Source: Chara braunii (lineage: Eukaryota; Streptophyta; Charophyceae; Charales; Characeae). Taken from it: 37,831 nt of DNA. The position numbers were made by a program, and so were the translations under genes. Where the stretch lies: positions 595,445 through 633,275 of the forward strand of contig BFEA01000699.1 in the NCBI GenBank assembly GCA_003427395.1, read 5' to 3'. The notes below the pieces were generated by a model. It made no database searches. It was not told the origin of the DNA and saw nothing but the letters and a program-made list of their open reading frames with translations. Position 1 is the stretch's first letter, and every line of letters begins with the position of its first letter. Shown here one piece after another: positions 1 through 10,269 of the stretch.

Positions 1-405
1 ATGGCAGCACATTCCCATGCCGTCCACATGACTCCCGCCCTCAGATTATCCCAATTGCGGTATTGTTAGTAATCATGCAAACCAGGGAGAACGACGCAGG
101 GAACCTCGACCATCGGCAGTAGTGAGAACTGTTGGAATCCGGGGAAAATGATCAATCCGGAGTCAGAGCTGATGGCGTGTAATCAAGGCTAAATTTGGCC
201 AATCTCCCAATGGTCATGGGTTCCCGTCCCTTCCGTCGTTTTTCATCATTCTCCCCTTTCCTTAATTCTATTGTCGGAAATAGTAAATCAACTGTAAGTT
301 CTCCAAAATTAAATTCCGAGATACTTTAAATAAATGGCCGAATTACTTTTGTTTCTTTTCTCTTTTACCATTTTTAATCTTTTTTTATGTTTTTAATTTC
401 ATTGC
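1..405 (+). repeat. Dispersed repeat, copy 1 (direct copy at 23608-23985)
   Basis: This stretch aligns over nearly its whole length, in the same orientation, with 23608-23985. Shared blocks include 'gcagggaacctcg', 'catcggcagta', 'ttaattctattgt' and 'aaataaatggccgaatt'. Several small indels separate the copies. There is no coding potential. The left edge is cut by the window. The second copy stops abruptly where a 1.3-kb repeat begins, while this copy runs on into AT-rich sequence, so the family probably extends further right. It may be part of an LTR or of an untranslated retroelement region, but nothing here decides that. Confidence 0.75.
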
Positions 406-888
406 CGGGAACATAAAATAGCAAGAGTATTCCCCCTTGAATTAAATACCGTAAAAAAATAAAGAAATTAAGGGATATTATGTTTTTCCCTTCTCCCCTA
501 CTGGTCGTAATCCCTTTTCCCCATCTTTAATTATGGTACTAAAATAGACGAAAATTTGAGGCCCCATTTCGGCCCCGGTCGTATGCCGCAAAAAATGTGG
601 CTACGAGTTCAGTTCCCGCGATGCCTCTCCGCGGCAAGCCAATCCGGGTCTAACCCTTTGAACGGTCAGAAATGACGGTCCGCTGATGTGCCGAGTGTGA
701 CCACCCATCTCGCCATCTTTGAGGGTTACCCGTAAGGTTCAGCGCGCCCAAAATCAAGGGCGCCCTGAGCTCCCCTAATCTCCGCTGCCTGGTCTAACAA
801 GAGTACCGTCAAAACTCAGACTCGTTTTTGCGCCTAAGTCCCAAACCCGTAGATTTCAGGCGGCGCATTGCTTGTGGCCGCCTGACAC
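406..888. other. AT-rich then mixed intergenic sequence, nothing recognised
   Basis: The first part (to about 560) is A/T-rich with short homopolymers and probably continues the repeat at 1-405. The rest (560-888) is of average composition. I see no conserved ORF, RNA gene or terminal repeat. It lies directly upstream of an LTR fragment and could be the remainder of that LTR, but it does not align with the corresponding region of the related LTR near 33.7 kb. Confidence 0.4.
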
Positions 889-1334
889 CGTGGCCGGCCA
901 TAGCCCTATACTGGCCCAATACGCCCTACGAAAACTGCCGACGACATGGTGAACAGAGGACCACGAAATCTTGGAGGCCCAACCCAAACGCGCGACGACC
1001 GGCGCCATATGGCAACTCCCGACGACCTGACTCATCGGAACCCCACCCACCCGAAGGGACCCTCCCGCGAACCGCCGTCCCCGGAACCAATGGCTCGCCC
1101 GACCCTGAGCGACCCACGCATGCCATCTGCCTTGTGAACAGAGGTGGTCCGCCCTCTCCGCCAAATTGCACTCGTGCCCCCGAAAAACCCTGCCACAGGA
1201 GATCTCAGTTCTGACCTGAGACTCCACCCCGGCCCCACTTTCCCAAAAATCCTTGGCACACCCCTTTTCGCACTTCCAGGCCCACATCCTACTTCGATCA
1301 GGAAATCGCACTGGGCGTGAGGTTGGGCGTCACA
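889..1334 (+). mobile_element. LTR fragment (U5 side) of the element-2 LTR family
   Basis: This is an inverted copy of 33269-33720, the 5' LTR end of element 2. Shared blocks include 'ccatagccctatactggccc' and the stretch around 'gacgacatggtgaacagagg'. It ends in GGGCGTGAGGTTGGGCGTCACA. The same GAGGTTG(A/G)GCGTCACA ending closes the 3' LTR of element 1, so the right boundary is probably a real LTR terminus. The left boundary is only where homology stops. It is also a distant relative of the element 1 LTR, sharing 'aaaatccttggcacacccc' near the end. No internal region follows, so this is a solo or truncated LTR. Open frames on both strands here are by-products of GC-rich sequence. Confidence 0.7.
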
Positions 1335-1384
1335 CTGTTGATCTCCCCAGTCTGGAATATCACACGTTCATGCCATTTTCACTA

Positions 1385-1445
1385 GTCGTTCACATGGTAG
1401 AGCCATTGGATTACACATTACAAGGTCACGGGTTCGAGCTTGGTT
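1385..1445 (+). repeat. tRNA-like (Pol III promoter-like) sequence, possible SINE head
   Basis: An A-box-like segment (GTTCACATGGTAGAGCC, 1388-1404) is followed at tRNA-like spacing by a B-box-like GGTTCGAGC (1431-1439). No convincing acceptor stem pairs across it, so I do not call a working tRNA. It lies in the gap between an LTR fragment and the 5' LTR of element 1. No poly(A) tail or target duplication is visible nearby. A chance resemblance is possible. Confidence 0.35.
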
Positions 1446-1663
1446 CGGACCTTGGGGGGGTCCTTGTCTATCTTACCCCGTTCTCTCTTCGATATACACA
1501 CATGATGCTGCCTATACATCTCAATACATTGATTCACAGAGCACACACAACCTTCGGGCATATACATAGCTTGCGAATTATACATGGCCTACGGGCTACA
1601 TACACAAGTTTCCACACACAGTGCTGTTTGTACATCGTCAAACATAGATACACGGAGCATACA

Positions 1664-3904
1664 TGTATCGCGCCAGCTTCCGGACGTGCGCCATCTTCCC
1701 CCCCCTCCCTCCCTCCCTCTCTTTGTCGAATTTTGTTAACGGCCCGACGAGGCCTCTTTTTGTATTTTCATCGACTTTTGGAATTTCGTCTTTTGCAAAT
1801 TTGGGAATTACACGGGAATTACGGACGCCTTAGCGAGCACACTAGGAAATTAGGTCGACGCTTAGGAATTCCGGAATGGGCGGAATCTGACGTGTCCTTT
1901 CTTGCGCATGAATGTTCTCAACTTGGAAACTTCTGGGAATTTTCGCAGGAATCTGAATAGGCATAGGACTTTCTTCTGCGCTTGCTCTACTGCGCGGATA
2001 TGATACTTTTCAATTTGAATTAGCTGTAACTGTTTCGGTGCCCTTTTTGCCTTCATGTCGACGCCATGCGTGCGAGCATTCCCTCCCCACTTCCCACGCT
2101 GCCCTCGACACTTTCTTCTTCGCGCTCACACTCCTTCTCTCTCTGTAACCGTTTTTCATCTCCTCTTCGCCTTGCTCGTCTTTTCTCTCCTTCTTGATCG
2201 TCTGAATCTTGGTTCCGTTTCTCGCTATTCTTCACGCTCTTCTTCTTCCAGCTCTGATCCCCGCGCAAAAATACCCTGACGACCCTCTGTTACTCTCTCT
2301 AGCCAAGGAGACGCGTCGTGTAAGAAGGAAATTCCTGATACACGACGATTCTGATTGGCTACAGCTGGGATCCAAAGGATTGACATGGCTTTCGTCGGGC
2401 AATCCCTGAGCCTTCCCTACTCCTCCCTGTCTCAATCCTAACCCTTCCTAGCGTCTACCTTCTTTTCCGCAGCTATAAATTCCACAAACGCTCCCGAAAA
2501 TCTCTCTCTCGACTCACCAGCCCGCTTCCGGGACGTTGTGGCTACGTGGTATGAAGGAAGGTGCGAGTCGAAAAGTCCCGACGAGCTGGCTGTAGTTTTA
2601 GCGCTCGACATGCTGGATCGCCCGACGGACCGTGGGATCCGAGCAGGGCTCTGCAAAGACTAATTCGGTGGGGTGACGATCGCTATGGTGGATCGGCACG
2701 TGACGACCGGGATCGTCAGTGCAAGTGAGACGTTCGAGTCGGAAGTGAGTGAATGCATGGCCTGGGGCTATGGTGGAATTTTATGGCGGAAGTGCTTCCC
2801 CTTTTTGTCCCAAAATTTGTATCTTCGAGTGTGAATTCCGATCGCTCGACTTTTAAGCCAAAACTTCCCTGGACAAGATTGTCTGACATTTTGCGATTAC
2901 TTTTTACTCGTTCTTTTCTCCTGGTCTGGGTCCATACTCCTTCTCTCTCTCTCTCCTCTGCTCACGTTATATCGTAATGGATGAATTATGGTAACCTTGC
3001 TTCTCGCACTTCTATATGTCCATGCGGTGAGTCGTGTTAGAGAGTTTGTTATAGCATGATTGTAAGGACGATTGGCTGATCGACTGAATTGTCTGGTTGC
3101 CTGCGGTGTCAAATGAATGATGTATGATTAAGATCTGTTTTGAGCTTGCCTTCATTGCCATGTTGACTGACGGCCCCAACCCGACCTGGCGCCAAATTCC
3201 CGTACCCCCGCCGCGCCCCTTCCCGTACAACGAGGAAAGGATACGTGTATGCGAGTGGGACATATGAGAAGTCGTTGCCAAGATTGGAGGGCGTTACTAC
3301 TTTCCTCCTGAAACTCGATGCTCGCGATTCATCGGTGCGGGTTTTGTTATCATTGATACGCACTTTCCTCCCTATTCGTTGTTGTTGTCATTTAACGAAA
3401 AGATCGTCGTCCTGTGGACGATAATGGAGCCTCATTGGCCTAACACTCTGTGCAGCGATTGTCATCGCTTCAAGCGTTACCAGGCCTAGGGTTTCCACTA
3501 TCGTACATGTGGCGAGAACGAGCACAAAGAGAAAGCTACTCGATTGAGGCCCTCCACGTCGGACTCGGAGTTGTGTAACGAGCGCCGACGAGACCTCATC
3601 CGAAAACGGGACCCGCCCCCTTTCACTTGAAACGAAGAGCGACGGCTCACTGAGAAGTCCAGCGATACTTATTAGATTGAATTTCCCATAGTTGCGAGTC
3701 CTGCGCGCCCCTTTTTCGCCCTTAAGACCCGTGCGGAGACGAACCTCCTTCTCACAACCGTCAGACGGGGGGTTTCAGTTTTGACTGTGTCCCCGCACTC
3801 AATTTTCCCAAAAGCCTTGGCACACTCCATCTTTGTTGCCTTTTTCTGGGCCCCCTTCTGCAAACCAAAACACTCCGACCAGAAAGCAGCACAGGGCGTG
3901 AGGT
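1664..3904 (+). repeat. 5' LTR of element 1
   Basis: It aligns with 12349-14623 from 'tgtatcgcgcc' (3' copy 'tgtgacgcgcc') to 'gaggttg'. It is very long for an LTR. Conserved landmarks include 'gaggcctctttttgtatttt', a TATA-like box near 2474, and 'ccttggcaca' near the end. The primer-binding site follows directly. The 3' LTR and a related solo LTR continue GAGGTTG(A/G)GCGTCACA, whereas this copy passes from GAGGT straight into the primer site. The exact U5 end is therefore unresolved. Confidence 0.8.
2474..2480 (+). promoter_or_regulatory. Candidate LTR TATA box (5' LTR)
   Basis: TATAAAT stands in GC-balanced surroundings and is retained at the equivalent place in the 3' LTR (13161-13167). 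A promoter in the LTR is expected for this class. The assignment rests on motif and conservation only, and no transcript start can be seen. Confidence 0.35.
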
Positions 3905-3917
3905 TGGTATCGGAGCC
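3905..3917 (+). promoter_or_regulatory. Primer-binding site of element 1 (initiator Met tRNA type)
   Basis: TGGTATCGGAGCC lies immediately after the 5' LTR. The classic plant initiator-Met tRNA site is TGGTATCAGAGCC, so 12 of 13 bases match. Element 2 has the almost identical CGGTATCGGAGC at the equivalent place, so the G is probably ancestral to this lineage and may reflect the host's own tRNA. Confidence 0.75.
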
Positions 3918-4034
3918 TACACGTGTTGGTTCTGACGTTAGTAAGATGAGCTGGCGAGAGGAAGACCAGCCAACCGATCTAATCGGCTGAGTCCCCCAGT
4001 TACCCGACAAAGGTCCACCGAAACTCAACGAGAA

Positions 4035-5730
4035 ATGTCTACGGCTGATGCTAATGGAGCGGTTCCTTGGGTGATGGTAAGCATCCCCGCCACCTTTCCA
4101 TTTTACCCCAACCATACTACCCATCCCGAGTCATGGCTCGACGCCGTGCAAGCTCAGGGATATGCCGCATAGGATCTTCCTTGTGTCATCACCCTGCTTC
4201 TCCGAAACACTGCTCATGATTGGTTTAGAAGACATAGGTGGGTAGATTGGGATACCTTCAAGAGAGTGTTCCTACCAAGATTCGACGAAGTCAGTGAGGA
4301 TGTTGCATGATTTGTGTTGAAAACTCAACCATAGCGCCCGACTCTGTGGACTAGTTTCAAACCGCGTTAGACAAATCAGGGCGAGAGGAAAATGCTGCTC
4401 GAGATTTATTCATCGATCATCTCCGTAACCCAGTGTTGAAAGCAAAGCTGCAAAAAGAGGTTCCCCCCAAAACGAACCAGCTACCAGTCATGATTGCTAG
4501 AGCACTTGAACTCGACTTGATGGATACATCAGTCAGGGGGACGACAACATCTCGGACACGATACAGGATGTCGCGGCTAAACGGCGTTCGTGGCTCAGGG
4601 CGGTGGGACGATTCTACCCTCGCCCTCATCACGACTATCAAGAGGACCCTCGACGGATCCCTTCCCTCATCTCCTGTCTTCTGCCCCTCCCCTCCTTCCC
4701 ACCCAAGATAGCACCTGTGAACACCATTATGCCCCATACTGCGCCAATACCTATCACCAACCTGCATCTAGCCCAGATGATTCATACCGCCATAACTAAA
4801 TAATCTGAGTGGATGAACAATCTGATACAGATGCAAACTTCCCAGATGGATCGATTGGACCAAATCATGACGAAACTGATAAAGGCTAACTCAAGTTCTT
4901 CGCGTCGCGCTCCTTCTTCGTACTACCCCATGCCGATTGCTCCTCCTGCCCCCGACCAGACGCTTACAACTCTGAATCATGTGGTCAATCGAGCACGAAG
5001 AGTTGAATGCTACAATTGTAAGCAACCCGGACACTTTGCACGAGACTGCCCCCTGCCAAGGCGTAACCANCCCCCGCCGGCAGTTGCGCCTATCGCCTTG
5101 AATCAAGGATGGGTAGCCGCGCTGTTAGGAGCCACAAAAGAAAGGGAATCTGGTTCTTTCCTTACAGAGCCATCGGCTGATCCCATCTCGTCCACTTCGG
5201 GATCATCTTCCGAAGCGGCTGATGTTATTGATCCGACAGAGTACCTCCAACTAGCGGGACTAATCGGATCGATCCGACCTGGCAAAGACGAACTCAAATG
5301 GGTGGAACGAGGATCAGAATCTGGTCCTCAGTTTCGAACAGGGGAGATCGACGTTCTTCAGACGCTCAAACACTTGGATATCCGAGTCTCTGTCCCAGTG
5401 GGCCATGTGCTGACCATATTAGAAGCAGCGAACGACAAACTTCTTCAACAATGTCAGAAAAATCAGAAACGCTTTACGTACCAACACGTTCAAAGGATGT
5501 TGAAGAAAAAAAAGGACGACGAGGCAGAAGTAGACTCTCCTCGATCAGAACCGATACCCACCTTAACCATGCTCGATGCGCTCGAGACTGCTCGAGTCAC
5601 CACCATTTCGTATGCAGAGAAAGATCACTTCGTTCGAGTTCGATCTGTTCTATGGAAAGTGCAGAGTGTGATTGCGAGGTATGGGGAAAGCCGTTCAATG
5701 CCCTCATTGATACCGAATCGTCTGCAGTAG
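4035..5730 (+). pseudogene. gag: Gag pseudogene of element 1 (capsid and CCHC nucleocapsid)
   Basis: Gag forms the virus-like particle and packages the RNA. The ATG at 4035 begins a short frame (MSTADANG...) that soon meets a stop. Further frames to about 4450 encode a capsid-like stretch with 'DWF' and 'WVDWDTFKRVFLPRFDEV', matching 'WVDFQTFERDFLNRFDYV' in element 2. The 4813-5730 frame is open for 305 codons. It has a Met/Gln-rich start, a Pro/Ser linker, and a perfect zinc knuckle CYNCKQPGHFARDC (codons 66-79, 5008-5049). It is followed by a region shared with element 2 ('FRTGEIDVLQTLKHLDIRV' against 'FVTGEIDVLNIIRALDHRI'). An ambiguous base lies at 5070. Several stops and at least one frameshift make it non-functional. 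The protease continues in another frame at its end. Confidence 0.8.
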
Positions 5731-6068
5731 TGATATCCTTGAAACCCGTTCGAAAAACTGGACAATTGAATTCGATCCTTTCCTTACCTGGGAAAGACAA
5801 CTACGTCTCTGCAAACGAAGAAACGATGAACATGGTCAAAATTATTGAAAATGTTGTCGTCAATGTAGGACGAGTACATGTCCTGGTTAACGCATTAGTA
5901 ATCGATGTACAGTCATACTCGGTATTGTTGGGATTACCTTGGGCGATGGCTGTGGCCTGTGGGTGCACGAATACATTCCAACTCCAAGCAACTTGTCCTT
6001 ACACATACTGGAGGAAAGCTTCAGAAGATTCCGCTACGAGTCTCCACTCGATCACCAAGAAAGGCTAA
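5640..6068 (+). pseudogene. Retroviral-type aspartic protease pseudogene of element 1
   Basis: This domain would cleave the Gag-Pol polyprotein. In the frame open to 6068, 'AECDCEVWGKPFNALIDTESSAVVIS' aligns with 'VECDIEIWRIPYNRIIDSGAAVLAIS' in element 2. The catalytic Asp codon is at 5709. The normal D-(S/T)-G-A motif reads D-T-E-S here, so the essential Gly is lost, while element 2 keeps DSGA. The downstream flap and 'VLLGLP' (substituting for the family's hydrophobic-Gly helix) are recognisable. The frame differs from the preceding Gag frame, so a frameshift near 5650 separates them. The same frame continues, interrupted, through the linker and RT. Confidence 0.75.
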
Positions 6069-6087
6069 CAATCTCATCTGAATAAGA

Positions 6088-6944
6088 ATGATCCAAGTCC
6101 TGAGTCCAGAGAAATTGTCCGAAAGTGGTGACGAGGACCGACACCTGTCCAATGATGATGGGTATGACGAGCGAGATTACAATGAACTGTTAAATTACAT
6201 GCCTATTGAAAAGGAATGGAGCCGGTTAGTCGAGCTGTTCGGTGACGAGGCTAAAGAAGAGTTTCGGATAATCCGACTACTACTATGACATTTGATCTGA
6301 ACACAAAGGATGGCCAAACGGACCCTGCTTCCCCTTTATCCCTGCGTGCACTAACAGAAACTCAGATTTCGGTAACATCTTTCTTGGGAGAACCTATCTT
6401 GCAAATTTCGGATATGGCCGTCATTGGCCGATCTCTTGGAACCCCCTCGAACCTTGTACGGAGACGTGCTTTCATTACGAGAAAGGTATCACAAATGGAT
6501 CAGTACTTGGATTTTCCCGTCTCCCCGCCCAGGCCATTGCTCACGCAAAGTGTTGTGATCGCGCTAATTAGGCAAGAGGCCGAAGCTCCGATCAGTAATG
6601 TTCCAAATCTGATGCGGGAAATGACTGAGCTAACTCGGTTAGCGGCAAGCACAACTGTCCTCAAGACCGATGCCAAAATTAAGGAAACCGAAATGATTAG
6701 CCCGAGCGAATCACAGATGCTTGCTATTGTTTTTTTGGTCCGCACCAGCAGCTCCATGTTCTCCAGCGTAGAGGGGAGGCAACCAACAAAACTAGGTCAG
6801 ATCGACGTACGACCGGACCTTTTCGAGCGATCAATGATCACCTTACCAAGTCACGTTCCCCGAGAAATTTGCCAATCTTTGATTCATGTGTTGCATGGAT
6901 ATGCTGAGGTATTGAGTGTGCATGATTGTGATATTGGGTTGTGA
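6088..6944 (+). pseudogene. Protease-RT linker of element 1 polyprotein
   Basis: No named domain is recognised. The 6285-6944 frame is open for 219 codons and aligns with element 2 upstream of its RT. Matches include 'FLGEPILQISDM' against the interrupted 'ILGEPLV-ISRM', 'QIDVRPDLFE' against 'QIDVRIWDQLFE', and 'DCDIGL' against 'NTDIGLSLV'. This is the usual connector leading to the RT fingers. The frame ends at a TGA (6942-6944), and the RT begins in the same frame just beyond it, so the stop is a single-base lesion. The stretch 6069-6284 is degraded connector sequence. Confidence 0.65.
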
Positions 6945-8300
6945 AGTGTGATCGAAGACGCGATCCTCACAGGGGATCATCCATCGATTAGTTGCGCCCC
7001 CTATCGATACTTTCCGGAGCAACGACGAGATGCGTTCTAGAGAGTAAAGGAGTTTGAAGCTAATGGGTGGATCGAACCCGCCATCGGACCATGGTCATTT
7101 CCTGTGGTGATCGTACAGAAGAAGGTGGGAGGGATTCATATATGTATTGATTACCGGAAGTTGAATGATATCACGATTAAGGACGTGTACCCCCTCCCCC
7201 GAATTGATGAGTTGTTGGATGCTATTGGTGGTGCTCGATTTTTCAGTAAGTTTGATGTTTGTCATGGATTCCACCATCTCCTAGTTCAAAAGGAAGATCA
7301 CCCGAAAACGACCCTCGTTCTTTTCAAAGGGACTTGGCAATGGATTCGATGCCCGATGGGAATCTGCAATGCCCCAACCACGTTTCAGCGCGCGATGAAT
7401 ATGCCTTTTCATAACTTCGTGCGAAAAATGAGGCTGGCGCAGAGCATTATTAATAATTGTGTGATCATATACATGGATGATATCCTTGTGTATTCGAGTT
7501 CCTACGAAGGACACGTGCAACACATTGAATGGATGATGCACGCACTGAAGGACAATGGATTCAAGGTGACCCTCAAGAAATGTCAGTTTTTCCTCACAAA
7601 GATTTTCTTTCTTGGCCACGTGGTTACGAACAAGGGGTTGCAACCGGAACCGCAGAAGGTAGCCGCGGTGAAAGTCGCGCCGATGTCGACGTCAGTTACA
7701 CAAGTACGCGCCTTTTTGGGACTAACCTCGTACTATCGGAGGTTTATCAATGGATTTGCGGCGATCGAGGGACCACTCACAAACTTGCTGAAAAAAAATA
7801 AGCCGTTGATCTGGACCCCGCCGTGCGATCAGGCCTTTCGAGAACTTAAGGCGGCTATGATCTCGGCCCCAATCCTTATAAGTCTGAACCCGGAAAAACC
7901 TTTTGTTCTCATCACCGATTGGCAGCTAGAGGCGATCTCAGCGATCTTGGCCCATGTGGGACTTGATGGCCTGGAACATGTGGTGGAATATGCGTCTAAA
8001 TCAGTACCTTCCTGCAAGAGGAATTACTCCGCTCCAACGGGGGAATGCTACTCGACCTTATGGGGAATCAGTCACTTTCGAGCTTACTTATATGGCCGGA
8101 AGTTCACATTGGCAACTGATCATGAACCACTCTTGGCCATGAAGAAGTCTAAGGACTACTGTAGTATGATTGGGCAATGGGCTACCAAGTTGCAGAGCAT
8201 GGATTTTGACATCTGTCATTGGAAACACGAGAAACACAGCAACGTGGGCGGGCTGACACGGTTGCATCGACCGACAAGGTACCCAAGAGTGAGGAAGTGA
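6945..8300 (+). pseudogene. pol: Reverse transcriptase and RNase H of element 1
   Basis: The RT copies the element RNA to DNA and RNase H removes the RNA. The domain begins right after a TGA, passes one TAG near 7038 ('RRDAF-stop-RVKEFEANGWIEP') and is then open for 398 codons from 7104. Motifs seen: 'IDYRKLNDITIKDVYPLPRI', 'FSKFDV', 'CPMGICNAP' and the catalytic YMDD (7470-7481), then 'FLGHVV' and the thumb/connection 'RAFLGLTSYYRRFI'. RNase H shows 'ITDWQLEAISAIL', 'GECYSTLWGI' and 'ATDHEPLLAM', ending 'NVGGLTRLHRP'. The last acidic residue (NADGLTR in element 2) is lost. This is the best-preserved part of the element and the clearest evidence for Ty3/gypsy. Confidence 0.93.
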
Positions 8301-8507
8301 CACCGTGGCACGATCCGGAACCAAAGAACGAGCCCTTGTACGGTGGGGTGGAGATCCTTTTGAAGGTCTAGGTGGACATGAGCCCTCTCTCTCTCTCTCT
8401 CTCTCCTTTCCCCGGAACAATGGCGACCCCTTCTTCTTCTGCTCCCAACCCCACCGATTCCCCTTCTTTTCCGCATTTGGAAATATTCGTCGATCTCTTC
8501 GGACAAA
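8301..8507 (+). other. Linker between RNase H and PHD-like finger, CT-rich
   Basis: The polyprotein frame ends at 8300. The following 200 bases include a (CT)n run at 8382-8403 and Ser/Pro-rich low-complexity coding. Element 2 has a similarly Pro/Ser-rich segment in the same position (28800-28890, - strand). No domain is recognised. Confidence 0.4.
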
Positions 8508-8675
8508 TTCTATTATTTTTGTACGTGTATCTCACGGGTTTATGGGGCAGACTACTATCCCTCTGAATCAGGGTTCGCTGACTGGGTAGAATGTGCCACG
8601 TGTGTTAATCGTGCGCATGGTGCATGCGTTCGATATCGAACGAGTAGGAAGGCGTAGAAATGCCCTCTGTGTCGA
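8508..8675 (+). pseudogene. PHD-type zinc finger inside pol of element 1
   Basis: Read in the same frame as the RT, this segment encodes a C4HC3 pattern: 'FCTC' (8517-8528), 'DWVECATC' (8580-8603), 'VNRAHGAC' (8604-8627) and 'KCPLC' (8658-8672). The spacing C-x2-C-x4-H-x2-C-x11-C-x2-C fits a PHD finger. The Trp normally two residues before the seventh ligand is replaced by TAG (8655-8657), where element 2 has 'WLCPLC', so TGG to TAG is likely. The first Cys of the leading pair seems mutated to Tyr. PHD fingers typically bind histone H3 tails, so a targeting role is possible but inferred. It lies between RNase H and the integrase HHCC finger and is distinct from the latter. Confidence 0.75.
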
Positions 8676-8779
8676 ACGGACAAGCTCCCCACGTAAGTTC
8701 GATTCGAGGCCGCCAGAACTGGCGGACCGAATACGCCGAAAAATCCTGAAGGGCTTAAGTATGGACGAATAAAACACTA

Positions 8780-9655
8780 TTGACTAAATTAGTGGGCAAA
8801 CGATTGGATCATTTTACTAAGCATGACAGACGTCGGGCCAGGGAGAGGTCTCGGGATTATCGATGGATCAACAGTCATTTGGAAAAACGTAAAACAGACG
8901 GATCAGGATTGCAGTTGACGGTTCCCCACCAATTCCAGCGATACGACTGGACCAGATCGGCGCACGAGGAACAGGCCGCTCATTTTGCGATACGTGTCAC
9001 CGAAGCGTCAATCGACCAAAATCGATGGTTCTGGTCTCACATTCTCGACGACGTGAGACACGTGGTCGCTAACTGTCTAGTCTGTGTCGCTGATCGTGCG
9101 CCCGTTCGTGGGCCAAACACGATAGTCCTGACAGAGGTAGAACGTCCTTTCTAGCAAGTCAGTATGAACACGACAGATATTGATGTGCCACCTTGCCCTA
9201 ACCATTGCGAGTATTTTATTCTCCTAGTGTTGATCGACCACTTTTCAAAGTATATCAAAGTTTACCCCTGTGAGACACGTAAAGCCTCCGAAATAACTAC
9301 GAACATCGACCGATTCCTTAATACCCTTCTAGATACAGGGGAGATTCTAACCGACAACGGGTCCGGATTCAAGGCTGAGGTAGAGAAACTACTGACATGT
9401 CGTGGCGTTGCTCTCCGACACATTCCCAGTCCAATGAGTTGGCCGAAAACGCTAACCGCATGATTAAGACCGCTCTTCGCCGGAACTTGGCAGTCAACGA
9501 CACACGTCCTTGGCCCGAGATAGTTTATCAAATAATCGGGATCTATCGAGCGACCCCTCATGAGTCTAATGGATTCACCCCCTTTCAGCTACGAACGAAT
9601 AGTATCCAATGTGTCGACAATCGGAGTGCCTCCGAAAACGCAGAGAAAGGGGGAA
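8780..9655 (+). pseudogene. Integrase N-terminal finger and catalytic core of element 1
   Basis: Integrase inserts the cDNA into the genome. The HHCC zinc finger is visible: 'HEEQAAH' then 'NCLVC' about 29 residues later (8780-9154 frame). The core begins after a TAG with 'MNTTDIDVPPCPNHCEYFIL' and 'LIDHFSKYIKVYPC' (9164-9463), then 'ILTDNGSGFKAEV', giving the two Asp. The Glu lies in another frame (from 9397) in 'ELAENANRMIKTALRR'. The core's last recognisable part is 'TPFQLRTNSIQC'. Two frameshifts and stops break it. The AT-rich segment that follows interrupts the protein before its C-terminal module, which resumes near 10270. Confidence 0.85.
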
Positions 9656-10212
9656 CTGTGAAACCGCGCGTTCATTGAACGCGGGTTTTCTGTTCAGAAA
9701 CTGAATGGAATGCACAAGCGTTCAATGAACAGGACCGAACGTGGAGTTCAATTCCGCACGGGGAAAAAAAAAACAAAAACAAAAAAAACCCTCAAAAAAT
9801 TCCGAAAAAGACATATGTTACGAAAAAAAAAAAAATAAACAACATTTGTCTAAGCATTACATCTAAATTCCTTACCAAATTGGGGAAAAAAATAGAAAAC
9901 AAAAAATAGAAAAAAATAAAAAAATAATTAAAATAAGTGAGCGAACACGATTTGACACTGCGATCTTTAGCGATTTTTCATCTTTGTTTGCCTTAGCAAA
10001 ATGACTCCAAAATTAAGAGGCATGTACCTCACATCATACAGAACTCATAAAACACAAATAAGAAAAAAAAGCTTATTTTTAGACATCGAAATAATTATAA
10101 AAAAAAAATAAAAAAATTGAAGGCCGTTCAATTTTGAACACGAATTTAAATTCGCGTTCAAACGCACATTTGAACGTGAACGTGCGTTCATGGCGTTCAA
10201 ATGGTTACACAG
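9656..10212. mobile_element. AT-rich insertion with GTTCA/TGAAC-rich ends, possible non-autonomous DNA transposon
   Basis: This block separates the integrase core from its C-terminal module, so it is most simply an insertion. Its interior (9760-10120) is extremely A-rich. Both ends are packed with GTTCA/TGAAC motifs in both orientations, including CGCGTTCA-T-TGAACGCG near 9665. The ends show a weak inverted repeat: CTGTGAAACC at the left, and CTGTGTAACC as the reverse complement of the right. 'CAGAGAA' occurs at 9641 and again at 10210, consistent with a 7-8-bp target duplication. Dense subterminal motifs and an 8-bp duplication recall hAT-type MITEs, but no transposase is present and the ends are not exact. 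Confidence 0.45.
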
Positions 10213-10269
10213 AGAAGGAAGGGACACACGATTGACCCTCAAGGCTAAGCCAAATGATATGCGAAATTA

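Noticed and set aside
828-1311. Overlapping open frames on both strands (also at 33307-33865)
   Set aside because: They are LTR sequence; frames open on both strands of both copies reflect lack of A/T-rich stop codons.
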